Notes: generated by a model from the sequence alone, not told the origin. DNA of 17,014 bases from DASQFY01 sp036397815 (GCA_036397815.1 DASWIE010000005.1:1-17014); one strand, 5' to 3'; numbered from the stretch's first letter, positions 1-6,970 are shown. Made by a program: numbers and translations.

Positions 1-156
1 GTTGAGCAGCGCCTGCTGCGTCGCGTCCTCGGCAAGGTCGATGTCGCGCAGGATCCTGTGCGCCACCGCATGGAGGCGGTCGCCGACGGCCACGGCGAGG
101 CTCGCGAATGCCCCTTCGTCGCCGTTCTGCGCCCGTACCACGAGTTCGGTATCCAT
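1..156 (-). CDS. ECF-type RNA polymerase sigma factor, N-terminal part (runs off the window)
   Basis: The minus strand from 156 encodes 52 residues beginning MDTELVVRAQNGDEGAF and ending AEDATQQALLN at the window edge. This is the pattern of sigma-70 region 2 in small ECF-like factors: an acidic N-terminus, a (V/A)RAQxGD segment, then (A)xRIL-(R/D)-AEDATQ(E/Q)ALL. The product would bind core RNA polymerase and direct transcription of a regulon; region 2 contacts core and the -10 element. The ATG at 156 is preceded by a good Shine-Dalgarno (GGAAGAGG, positions 158-165 on the complement). Region 4 and any anti-sigma gene lie outside the window. The 248-bp gap upstream holds a hairpin and an inverted-repeat array, so control at both DNA and RNA level is possible. 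Family assignment is fairly confident; the subgroup cannot be set from 52 residues. Confidence 0.8.
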   Translation of the reverse strand, partial: MDTELVVRAQNGDEGAFASLAVAVGDRLHAVAHRILRDIDLAEDATQQALLN

Positions 157-163
157 GCCTCTT

Positions 164-200
164 CCGTATCGGCATCGATTCAGACCGATGCTTCATACGG
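164..200 (-). promoter_or_regulatory. Imperfect hairpin or operator abutting the sigma-factor ribosome binding site
   Basis: CCGTAT (164-169) pairs with ATACGG (195-200), and GCATCG (172-177) pairs with CGATGC (186-191). Between the stems lie a 2x3 internal loop and an 8-nt terminal loop, giving 12 base pairs in all. In the minus-strand mRNA the 3' arm ends in ATACGG, whose GG begins the Shine-Dalgarno, 8 nt from the sigma ATG at 156. It could act as an RNA structure limiting ribosome access or as a dyad operator. The symmetry is directly visible; the function is inferred. Confidence 0.5.
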
Positions 201-263
201 TACGGGCACGATCAGGGGCCGGGCGACTCAAAGAATGGCTGTTCACGTCAGAACGGCTGGGCT

Positions 264-383
264 CAGCACCGGCAGTGCTGCAAACGACGGTCTGACAGAT
301 GTTTGGGTCAGCGCTAGGCACCACGAGTGCTGCCAGAACACCGGACGGCGCGATATCGGTCTATTGCAGCACGCTCAGTGCTG
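264..383. repeat. Array A: three phased inverted repeats upstream of the sigma factor
   Basis: Three 17-bp dyads lie at 264-280 (CAGCAC-CGGCA-GTGCTG), 316-332 (AGGCAC-CACGA-GTGCTG) and 367-383 (CAGCAC-GCTCA-GTGCTG; extends to 7-bp arms at 366-384). Start-to-start spacing is 52 and 51 bp, close to five helical turns. The array sits in the gap between the amine oxidase stop (405) and the sigma start (156). Array B at 1917-2036 has the same motif and identical phasing. Likely multi-site operators, though a repeated extragenic hairpin element is possible. The outermost dyad, 21 nt past the amine oxidase stop, could also serve as a weak terminator, but no T-run follows it on the minus strand. Confidence 0.7.
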
Positions 384-404
384 CCGCCCCTCGGCAATCG
401 GACG

Positions 405-1892
405 TCAGGCCGACGGCGCCTCGTGGATCTGGCTGGCGGCGCGAATCCCGGACTCCAGCGCGCCCTGGATCCAGGCGTGGTAGAGCGAGCAGTGCTCTCC
501 GGCGAACAGGATCCGGCCCTCCGAACGGACGATGTCCTCCTGGAGCTGCGTCTGCTGTTCGGGCGCGAACATGGCGAAGGCGCCCCGCGCCCATCGGTCT
601 CCATACCAGGCGTACGACGCGCCGACCTCGTACACCTCGCGGATGCGAGGGTGGATCCGGGACACGTCGTCGAGCGCCTCCTCCAGGCGGGTCTCCTCGT
701 CCATGGCGCCCCACTGCAGCGCGTCCTGGCCCCAGGTGTACGAGGCCAAGAGCACGCCGCGCTCCGTGGTCGGGTCGGGGGTCGGGTAGTTCATGCGTCG
801 GATCGGCAGGTCCGTCACGGTGGCGCCTCCCTGGATCCCGTCCTCCGTCTCCCAGATGCGCTCGCGCGCCTGGAACAGGATCTTGGTGGAGGCGTGGTAG
901 TTGAGCTGGCGGATCGCGCGCTGCTTGCCGTGTGAGAAGGGCGTGACCATCTCGACGCTGCGCAGCACCGAGAACGGCAGGGTGCAGACGGCGTAGTCGC
1001 CGCGCTCGCTGAATCGTCCGGCCTCCGTCTTGAAATGGACCGATACCGAGGCGGGATCCTGTTCGATGGCGAAGACCTCGGCACCGAGCCGAACCTCGCG
1101 CTGCAGCTCACCGAAGAAGGCGCCGGGCAGCTGGTCCATGCCGCCGGCGATCTCCTGCATGTCGACGTAGGCGCCGCCCAGGTCCTCGCGCAGCACCTCG
1201 ACCAGCGCGTTGTGCATGTCCGACTCCAGGAAGTTCATGACCGCGAAGTACTCGATCGCGCCGGTCGACCAGCCGCGGAAGCGGAGGAACTCGTACAGCG
1301 AATACTGGTCGTAATCGCGCACGATCTGCTCCCACGCGGCATCGCCCTCGCGCTCGACCATGGCGCGCAGGTCGCCGATCGCCCCCTCCCACAGCTCATC
1401 CGCCGTCCGGCCGCGCTCCTGCTCCGCGAGCTCGAAAGCCAGGCTCGTCGGGTCGGCGTTCGCCTCGGCCACGGTCATGCGCCGGCCGCCGACGAAGACG
1501 AGGCCCTTGGGGTTGCCCATCACGAACGGGCGAAGCGGCAATCGGAACCGCTCGCAGTAGCCGAGGGTCAGGTCGTGCGCGCGCGGGATGCGCATGGCGC
1601 CGGCCTCCGCATACAGGCCCGGCGCGAAGGTCCGCAGCGTGTGAACGCGGCCACCGACCCGATTCTGTGCCTCCAGCACCACCACCTCGTGGCCGGCGCG
1701 CTTCAGCTCGTAGGCGGCCACCAGGCCGGCCAGGCCGGCACCGATGACGACCACGCGCTTCTTCGCGGCCTCCGCCCGGGGCTCGAGCCCGCCTTCGAGC
1801 ACGGCGCGGACCGCATCGGTGACCGGAGGCGCGGCGTTCGGCGAGGGCTGGGGCGAGCGGTCGGGAAGGTCCTGGGGCAGGTCAGACGTCAT
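405..1892 (-). CDS. Flavin monoamine oxidase / L-amino-acid oxidase family protein
   Basis: A 495-residue FAD-dependent amine oxidase. It would oxidise a primary amine or an amino acid to the imine, releasing peroxide and then ammonia. After a Pro/Ala-rich N-terminal tail of about 45 residues comes the Rossmann dinucleotide motif VVVIGAGLAGLVAAYELK (about 47-64), then the FAD ribose-binding EAQNRVGGRVHT (about 74-85) and the AEAGAMRIPRAH segment typical of this family. The C-terminus has GEHCSLYHAWIQGALESG (about 465-482), matching the GEHxS-HAWIxGAxESG flavin-contacting signature. No signal peptide is evident, so probably cytoplasmic. The ATG at 1892 has no clear Shine-Dalgarno. Three phased inverted repeats lie just upstream, the nearest 24 bp from the ATG, suggesting tight regulation. 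The substrate (tyramine, putrescine, amino acid) cannot be read from sequence. Confidence 0.9.
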   Translation of the reverse strand: MTSDLPQDLPDRSPQPSPNAAPPVTDAVRAVLEGGLEPRAEAAKKRVVVIGAGLAGLVAAYELKRAGHEVVVLEAQNRVGGRVHTLRTFAPGLYAEAGAMRIPRAHDLTLGYCERFRLPLRPFVMGNPKGLVFVGGRRMTVAEANADPTSLAFELAEQERGRTADELWEGAIGDLRAMVEREGDAAWEQIVRDYDQYSLYEFLRFRGWSTGAIEYFAVMNFLESDMHNALVEVLREDLGGAYVDMQEIAGGMDQLPGAFFGELQREVRLGAEVFAIEQDPASVSVHFKTEAGRFSERGDYAVCTLPFSVLRSVEMVTPFSHGKQRAIRQLNYHASTKILFQARERIWETEDGIQGGATVTDLPIRRMNYPTPDPTTERGVLLASYTWGQDALQWGAMDEETRLEEALDDVSRIHPRIREVYEVGASYAWYGDRWARGAFAMFAPEQQTQLQEDIVRSEGRILFAGEHCSLYHAWIQGALESGIRAASQIHEAPSA

Positions 1893-1916
1893 GCGTGACT
1901 CATTTTGCGCAGTGCG

Positions 1917-2036
1917 CAGTACTCGCGGTGCTGTAAGCAGCAGGATCCGTCGACGATTGGTCGTCCATAGGCACTGTGAGTGCTGTCAGCGAGCGTTTCC
2001 GACCGGGATCGGTCGTTTGTAGCACCCGGGGTTCTG
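1917..2036. repeat. Array B: three phased inverted repeats upstream of the amine oxidase
   Basis: Dyads lie at 1917-1933 (CAGTAC-TCGCG-GTGCTG), 1969-1985 (AGGCAC-TGTGA-GTGCTG) and 2020-2036 (TAGCAC-CCGGG-GTTCTG). Start-to-start spacing is 52 and 51 bp, exactly as in array A, and each copy is offset from its partner by 1653 bp. Aligned without gaps over 120 bp, my hand count gives about 57% identity to array A. It is concentrated in the dyads and in a shared ATCGGTC-N2-TTG before the third copy; the middle copies share the variant left half AGGCAC. The array lies between the methyltransferase stop (2059) and the amine oxidase ATG (1892). A 5-bp stem GACCG/CGGTC at 2001-2014 lies between copies two and three. 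Confidence 0.7.
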
Positions 2037-2058
2037 ACTGGACCAGGTGCGTTGGCGG

Positions 2059-3546
2059 TCAGCCGCGGCGCTCGAGCAGGAAGAGCCAGCGCAGGCTCTC
2101 GCGAATCGGCGTCTCCTCGTGGATCCGAAAGTGCCTGGCGAAGGCGGCGCGGAAGCCGTCCAGCGTGTAGTCGGGAAAGATGTCCGGCCGTGCCGCCAGG
2201 AGGCGCTGCGTCATCGGGTCCTCCTTGGGGACGAACTCCACGATCGCCCGCCTGCCGAGGCGAGCGAAGAGGGAGGCGATCATGGGAAGCGGCACGTTGT
2301 TGCCAATCGCCAGGTGGTGGACGAGCGCGAGCGCCATGATCAGGTCTGCCGGCCCGCGATCGAGCAGCGACCGGCGCTCCTCCAGCGCCCAGCCCAGGCC
2401 CGGGCTCGGGTTGGCCAGGTCCATCACCAACGGAAGGACCGATGCACGCGCATCCGCAGTGAGCGTCCGCCAGTGGCGTTCCACGCTGCCCGCATCCCGG
2501 TCGAAGGCGAGGACCTTGCGCCCCTCCCCGGCCGCCACGCCCGAGTAGGTGCCGACGTTGGCGCCGAGGTCCCAGACCACCCGCGCGGCCGATGAGCCCA
2601 CCATGCGCTCGACGGCGGAGCGCTTGGCATCCGCGGCCGCCGGCGTGTAGCTGGTCTGCGTCCCGTACTCGATCCAGGCACCGCGCGGCTTCCAGCGCAG
2701 CGATTCCACCGTCCGACGCAGGCTGTCGAGCAGGGCTTCGTGGCCGAGCTTCGTCATACGCCGCCGCGAGCTTCCGTCACGGGCGGGGCCGGCCGCCAAA
2801 CCCCGCCGCTGGGCCCCGGCGTGCGCGTGCAGGTGAGCGAGCAGACCGGGACGCAGCCGCGTTCGCCATGGCAGCAACGCGGTCGCCAGGTCCAGCGGGA
2901 TGCCGTCGATGAAATCGCGCAGCATCAGGCCACAGCGCGCGTCGCGATACGCGATCAGGGCGAGCGGTGCCAGGAAGTGCTCGCAGAACTGGCGGTAGGC
3001 GGGCCAGGCCTCGGTCGGATCGGCGACCTCGAACGAGAGGCTGTCGATCAGGATTGGGCGGCCGTCGTCGAACTGGACGTTGTAGGCGCTGGCGTCCTTC
3101 AGGCGCATCCCGACTGCGAGCGCGCGCCGCTGCAGCTCCAGGGTGAGCAGCGCTGACTCTCGGAGCTGGCTGAAGCACCACTCGTAGGGGTACGAGATGA
3201 GCTCGAGCTCGCGCGGCCGGATGACGGCCACCGCGTCGGGTGCCGTCGCCAGCTCAACTGCTGCCGCCTCGTCCTCGACCAACAGGCCGTCGGCGATGAG
3301 CCCGCGGTGCAGCCCGCGCTCCTCGAACGCCGCCCAGTCGGCCACGCCGGACGGCTGGATCTGCCGATACAGGATCCCGTCGCGCCGGAAGACGTGGCCG
3401 CTCGGGTCGCGGAACGAAGCGGACTCTGGCGCGGAGCCGGCCGGGGCGTCGGCCGCGGAGCGGCCCGACGGTGAGGTCAGCGGTCGGACCGCTCGGTAGC
3501 GTCGGGGCTGGTCGGTTCCGCCCTCACCCCGCGGAGCCGGTGCCAA
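2059..3546 (-). CDS. Two-part protein: kinase-like N-terminal half and class I SAM methyltransferase C-terminal half
   Basis: Up to 495 residues. The C-terminal half carries the SAM-binding motif I VVWDLGANVGTYS (about 323-335), an acidic end to beta-2 (AFDRD, 347-351) and ALALVHHLAIGNNVPL (405-420), so it is probably an active class I methyltransferase. The N-terminal half (about 45-230) has RLKDASAYNVQF followed by PILIDSLSFE (149-173), which resembles a degenerate kinase catalytic loop plus DFG region, as in LPS- or sugar-kinase-like folds. The start is uncertain. The TTG at 3546 overlaps the preceding small gene by 70 nt; a CTG at 3480 would give a 4-nt CTGA overlap and a more natural MTSPS N-terminus. 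The first 45 residues are Pro/Ala/Ser-rich and non-conserved in appearance. Coupling to the small membrane protein suggests a role in surface-polymer modification; the acceptor is unknown. Confidence 0.75.
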   Translation of the reverse strand: MAPAPRGEGGTDQPRRYRAVRPLTSPSGRSAADAPAGSAPESASFRDPSGHVFRRDGILYRQIQPSGVADWAAFEERGLHRGLIADGLLVEDEAAAVELATAPDAVAVIRPRELELISYPYEWCFSQLRESALLTLELQRRALAVGMRLKDASAYNVQFDDGRPILIDSLSFEVADPTEAWPAYRQFCEHFLAPLALIAYRDARCGLMLRDFIDGIPLDLATALLPWRTRLRPGLLAHLHAHAGAQRRGLAAGPARDGSSRRRMTKLGHEALLDSLRRTVESLRWKPRGAWIEYGTQTSYTPAAADAKRSAVERMVGSSAARVVWDLGANVGTYSGVAAGEGRKVLAFDRDAGSVERHWRTLTADARASVLPLVMDLANPSPGLGWALEERRSLLDRGPADLIMALALVHHLAIGNNVPLPMIASLFARLGRRAIVEFVPKEDPMTQRLLAARPDIFPDYTLDGFRAAFARHFRIHEETPIRESLRWLFLLERRG

Positions 3547-3656
3547 ACCCCGCCGATGGTGCGGCGGAAGAAGAAGGGGACCGACAGCAGGGCGGCCAGG
3601 AGCGCCTGCAGGAGCAGGCTTCCGGACCCGGGGTCGATGTAGGCGAGGATGCTCAT
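3477..3656 (-). CDS. Small membrane protein with a YIDPGSGSLLLQ motif
   Basis: A 59-residue open frame, starting MSILAYIDPGSGSLLLQALL and continuing AALLSVPFFFRRTIGGVWHRLRG, then a polar tail to the TGA at 3477. One hydrophobic segment (about 13-30) is followed by a basic stretch, so it should be a single-pass membrane protein with its positive side in the cytoplasm. From memory, short uncharacterised proteins with (Y/F)xDPGxGSxxxQ recur beside sulfatase-like and methyltransferase genes; I cannot name a function. A possible Shine-Dalgarno AAGGTGG lies about 10 nt upstream of the ATG. Its end overlaps the methyltransferase gene, implying translational coupling, and its start faces the divergent sulfatase-like gene across only 34 bp. 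Confidence 0.8.
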   Translation of the reverse strand: MSILAYIDPGSGSLLLQALLAALLSVPFFFRRTIGGVWHRLRGVRAEPTSPDATERSDR

Positions 3657-3690
3657 TCGAGCGCGTCCACCTTCGCGTAGTGTTTCGCGG

Positions 3691-5256
3691 ATGTTAACCC
3701 GGGATGGCCCAATTCGGCGACTCGACTGGTCGGCGCTGCCCCTCCACCCGGTCCTGATCGCCGCCTTCCCGGTCCTCTTCCTGTTCGTCGAGAACGCGGT
3801 TCAGCAGGTGACCCTCTCGCCGCTCTGGGCGCCGCTGGGGGCGTGCCTGGCGGTCGCGGTCGGGACCCTGATGATTTGCGCGCTGCTCACGCGCGACCTG
3901 ATGCGCGGCGCTCTGCTGGCGACGCTGCTGCTTGCTCTCTTCTTCAGTTTCGGCCACGTCTGGAACCTGGTCGGTCCCACGATCGGCGACCGCAACCTCC
4001 TGGCGGCGGGGTGGGCGGTCCTCGGCGTGATCGTAGCCATGGTGGCCTGGCGGGCCGGCCGCTGGGCCGTGCCGGCCAACCGCTTTCTCAACCTCGCCAG
4101 CGCCGTGGTGGTGGCCTTCAACCTGGCGCAGGTGGTGGGCTTCGCCACCGGCATCGCGCGCCTCGTCCCGGGCGGCCGCGAAGCGGTCGTATCCGAGGCC
4201 CGGGATCTGGGCAACCGCCCGGACATCTACTACGTCATCCTGGACCGCTACGCCAGCACCGAGACGCTCGAGCTTCTCTACGGCTACGACAACGGCCCGT
4301 TCCTGGCCGAGCTCGAAGATCGGGGCTTCGACGTCGCCACGGACAGCTGGGCGAACTACTTCAAGACCGCCTTCTCGGTGGTCAGCTCACTCAACATGAG
4401 CCACATCGACGGCCAGGCGTTGAAGGACGGCGACCCGGCAACCTTCGGCCCCATCCACAGCGCGCTGCGAGACCATCTCGCGGTTCCTGCCACGCTGCGA
4501 TCGCTGGGCTATGAGTACGTCCACATCGGCAACTACTGGGAGCCGTCGGCGACCAACGTCGACGCCGACCGCGTGCTCCGCTTCTCAGAGGGTGCCGAGT
4601 TCCGCAGCGCCCTGGTCGACACCACCCTCCTCAGCCTGCTCACGCCACCGGATGAGGCCGATGAGGATCCGGAGACGACCGATTTCCCCCTGCTGGCACG
4701 CAGCCACACCCTGTTTGCCTTCGACCGGCTGGAGGATGCGGGTGACCGGCCCGGCCCTACCTTCACCTTCGCCCACATCCTGGTCCCCCATCCGCCCTAC
4801 GTGTTCGATATCGACGGCACCCTGCCCACCGCCGAGGAGCGGGAGGACCGGCCGGGCACAGAGGAGTACGTCCGGCAGCTGCAGTGGGCCAACCAGCGCG
4901 TGCTGGCCGCGATCGACAAGCTGCTCGACGTCCCGTCCGGCGAGGAGCCCGTCATCATCCTGCAGGCCGACGAGGGCCCATTCCCGTCACGCTTCGCGAG
5001 CGACGAGCACGGCTTCACGTGGCTGGAGGCCACGCCGGAGGAGCTGCAGCAGAAGTTCGGCATCCTGAACGCCTATCACCTGCCGGGCGTCGACCCCGCC
5101 GACCTGGGCTTCCACGACCGGATCAGCCCGGTGAACGCGTTCCGGATCGTGTTCAACGCCTACTTCGGGACCAATCTGCCGCTCCTGCCCGACACGGTCT
5201 ACCTCTCACCGGATTACGACCACATGTACGACTTCGTGGAGTACGAGCGACCCTAG
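3691..5256 (+). CDS. Five-TM membrane protein with a sulfatase / alkaline-phosphatase-fold domain
   Basis: A 521-residue protein if started at the ATG at 3691. An in-frame ATG at 3649 would add 14 residues and overlap the divergent small gene's start. About five hydrophobic segments (roughly 18-36, 49-66, 74-94, 103-120, 134-155) precede an extracytoplasmic domain beginning PDIYYVILDRYAS (177-189), where the Asp after the strand is the usual first metal ligand of this superfamily. Further conserved-looking features are NYFKTAFSVVSSLNM (candidate Thr226 or Ser229 nucleophile), FAHILVPHPPY (His362, His367) and VIILQADEGP (Asp427, with Glu428 where His is usual). The layout resembles phosphoglycerol, phosphoethanolamine or LTA-synthase-type transferases, so it probably transfers or removes a phosphate- or sulfate-linked group on an envelope polymer. 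Its stop overlaps the convergent DUF885 stop in a shared CTAG. Confidence 0.8.
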   Translation: MLTRDGPIRRLDWSALPLHPVLIAAFPVLFLFVENAVQQVTLSPLWAPLGACLAVAVGTLMICALLTRDLMRGALLATLLLALFFSFGHVWNLVGPTIGDRNLLAAGWAVLGVIVAMVAWRAGRWAVPANRFLNLASAVVVAFNLAQVVGFATGIARLVPGGREAVVSEARDLGNRPDIYYVILDRYASTETLELLYGYDNGPFLAELEDRGFDVATDSWANYFKTAFSVVSSLNMSHIDGQALKDGDPATFGPIHSALRDHLAVPATLRSLGYEYVHIGNYWEPSATNVDADRVLRFSEGAEFRSALVDTTLLSLLTPPDEADEDPETTDFPLLARSHTLFAFDRLEDAGDRPGPTFTFAHILVPHPPYVFDIDGTLPTAEEREDRPGTEEYVRQLQWANQRVLAAIDKLLDVPSGEEPVIILQADEGPFPSRFASDEHGFTWLEATPEELQQKFGILNAYHLPGVDPADLGFHDRISPVNAFRIVFNAYFGTNLPLLPDTVYLSPDYDHMYDFVEYERP

Positions 5257-6887
5257 ACCGCGGCCATCACCGCGCGTTCGGCCAGGGCGATGGGCAGCGT
5301 CCCGGAGCTGGTGATCGCGTCGTGGAAGTCGCGTAGGGCGTCGACATCGGTCGCATCGGTCCCGCGGGCGGAGAGAAATCGGTCTCGAATCCGCAGGATC
5401 TCCAGGCAGCCGGTCAGGTACGAGCTCGCCTGCGTGGGCCAGGAGCAGTAGCGGGTGACCTCGGCCACGGCCGTCGGCTCGGTCATGCTCGAGTTCTCCA
5501 AGATGAAGCGGACGCCCTCCTCATGGGTCATCTCGCCCAGGTGCAGGCTGACGTCGGTCACGATGCGCGCCGCGCGGAAGAGGGTGGCCTCGTACTGGAA
5601 CATGACGTGGCGCAGGTCGTCATAGAAGCCGGCGTCGCGCATCATCCGCTCCGCGTAGAGCGCCCAGCCCTCCGCGAAGTAGCTCGTCCCGAACCACTGG
5701 CGCAGGTGCGACGGATTGCCCTTGGCCATCACCAGGTGCCAGTGATGGCCGGGATACGCCTCGTGCACGGCGGTGGTGGGAATGCCGGGGTAGCAGTTCG
5801 ATTCGAGCCGCTTGGCGATCTCCTCCTCGCTGGCGCCGTCCGGCGGGTAGGGCACGAAGAAGTGTCCGCGCATCGTCTCGCTGAAGCTCGGGGGTGCGAC
5901 GTAGGAGGCGACCGCCAGCACCGGGCGCTGGAACGGCGGCGAGGGCACGACGTCGCATTCCTCGCCCGGGGGGAAGCTGACCAGACGCCGGTCACGAAGG
6001 AATTGGCGAGACCGCTCGGTCCAGTCCTCGTAGCCCAGCCGCATCGCCTCCGGCGTCTCCGGCCGGTCCTTGTTGAGGTCGAGCAGGACCGCGTGCCAGT
6101 CATCGCTCCCGGTCAGCTCCTGTGCACCCTGCCGCAGCGCCGCGGTGAGCTCCCGTATCTGCTCCCGGGCCCGTTCGCGAAGCGTCCGAGCGTCGAAACC
6201 AAGCAGCTCAGCGTCGCGCAGGACCGTGTTGTAGCGATCCTCGCCGAAGGCCCAGTCGCCGTGCGCGGCGGGGCGCATCTCCTCCAGGAAGTCGGCGAAG
6301 CCCTCGAAGGCATCGGCCGCCTCCGCGCCCGCCTCGGCCAGATCCTCGCGGTTCTCCTCGGCGACCTGGGCGGGAAGGAGGAAGCGGGTGTAGTTGGCTC
6401 CGGCACGCGCCTGGTTGATGGCGCGGTCGAGCAGCACCTCCGGCACCAGCTCGGGCCGCAGGTTCGCTCGGCCATCCTCCAGGTTGGCCGGCACCTGGCG
6501 CAGCCGCGCGGCAGCGGACGCGGCGAGCTCGGCCTCCGGGCGCAGCTGATGGAGGAAGAGGACGAAGACGCCGCGCATGCCCGGGTTCAGGTAGTAGTCC
6601 GGCTGACGACGCCAGACCTGCCACTCGTCGTATACCCCTTGCTCGATCAGGCTGGCCACTGCCAGGTCGCGATCGATCGCCTCGTCGAAGGTCAGCTCGG
6701 CGGCGTCGAGCGCGGAGAAGCGAGCCCGCCACGCAGCGGCCGACGTCGCACGGCGCTCGAACGCCTCTGCCGATAGGTCGTCAAGCTGATCGTCGAACTG
6801 GGTCAGGCCCATCCCGCTGGATCGAACCGGGTGCTCGTTGTACTGCTCCGCGAGGAAGTCATGAGCAAGGTCGGCGAACGAAGACAC
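5253..6887 (-). CDS. DUF885 family zinc-dependent peptidase-like protein
   Basis: A 544-residue protein of the DUF885 family, related to M32-type metallocarboxypeptidases. The family hallmark TTAVHEAYPGHHWH is at 371-384 (His375, Glu376, His381, His382), with FAEGWALYAERM at 404-415 supplying the likely third ligand Glu. The rest is helical and acidic. No signal peptide is seen, so probably cytoplasmic and acting on peptides. The start is a GTG at 6887 with AGAGGGG one base upstream, an unusually short spacing; the MSSFADLAHDFLAEQ N-terminus fits the family. Its stop codon interlocks with that of the convergent sulfatase-like gene (5253-5256). A 301-bp gap separates it from asd upstream, so it probably has its own promoter. 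A substrate cannot be assigned. Confidence 0.88.
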   Translation of the reverse strand: MSSFADLAHDFLAEQYNEHPVRSSGMGLTQFDDQLDDLSAEAFERRATSAAAWRARFSALDAAELTFDEAIDRDLAVASLIEQGVYDEWQVWRRQPDYYLNPGMRGVFVLFLHQLRPEAELAASAAARLRQVPANLEDGRANLRPELVPEVLLDRAINQARAGANYTRFLLPAQVAEENREDLAEAGAEAADAFEGFADFLEEMRPAAHGDWAFGEDRYNTVLRDAELLGFDARTLRERAREQIRELTAALRQGAQELTGSDDWHAVLLDLNKDRPETPEAMRLGYEDWTERSRQFLRDRRLVSFPPGEECDVVPSPPFQRPVLAVASYVAPPSFSETMRGHFFVPYPPDGASEEEIAKRLESNCYPGIPTTAVHEAYPGHHWHLVMAKGNPSHLRQWFGTSYFAEGWALYAERMMRDAGFYDDLRHVMFQYEATLFRAARIVTDVSLHLGEMTHEEGVRFILENSSMTEPTAVAEVTRYCSWPTQASSYLTGCLEILRIRDRFLSARGTDATDVDALRDFHDAITSSGTLPIALAERAVMAAV

Positions 6888-6970
6888 TCCCCTCTGATCC
6901 TCGAACTGGCCGGCGCGAGCGGTCGCTGCACTCGGCTCGCGGATCGTAGCGCCTCATCCGTGTGCGGTGG

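Noticed and set aside
204..220. A seventh copy of the dyad (GGGCAC-N5-GGGGCC)
   Set aside because: The right half does not match GTGC and the 60-bp distance breaks the phasing.
1035..1898. Plus-strand open frame of 287 codons opposite the amine oxidase
   Set aside because: The minus frame has clear amine oxidase motifs; the plus frame is a high-GC antisense shadow without recognisable motifs.
1888..1904. Four-codon upstream ORF (ATG AGT CAC GCA TGA on the minus strand) overlapping the amine oxidase ATG
   Set aside because: No ribosome binding site is visible, and such short frames arise easily by chance.
264..2036. Dyads as NtrC sites, sigma-54 promoters or the HrcA CIRCE element
   Set aside because: The GCAC/GTGC words look similar, but NtrC and CIRCE dyads have longer spacers, and sigma-54 promoters need TGGCAC-N5-TTGC, which is not palindromic. 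The 5-nt spacing here fits none.
264..2036. CRISPR-like repeats
   Set aside because: Only three short copies per site, imperfect repeats, partly similar spacers between the two arrays, and no cas genes.
5523..6776. Plus-strand open frame of 417 codons opposite the DUF885 gene
   Set aside because: Antisense to a frame with HEAYPGHH; no domain features of its own.
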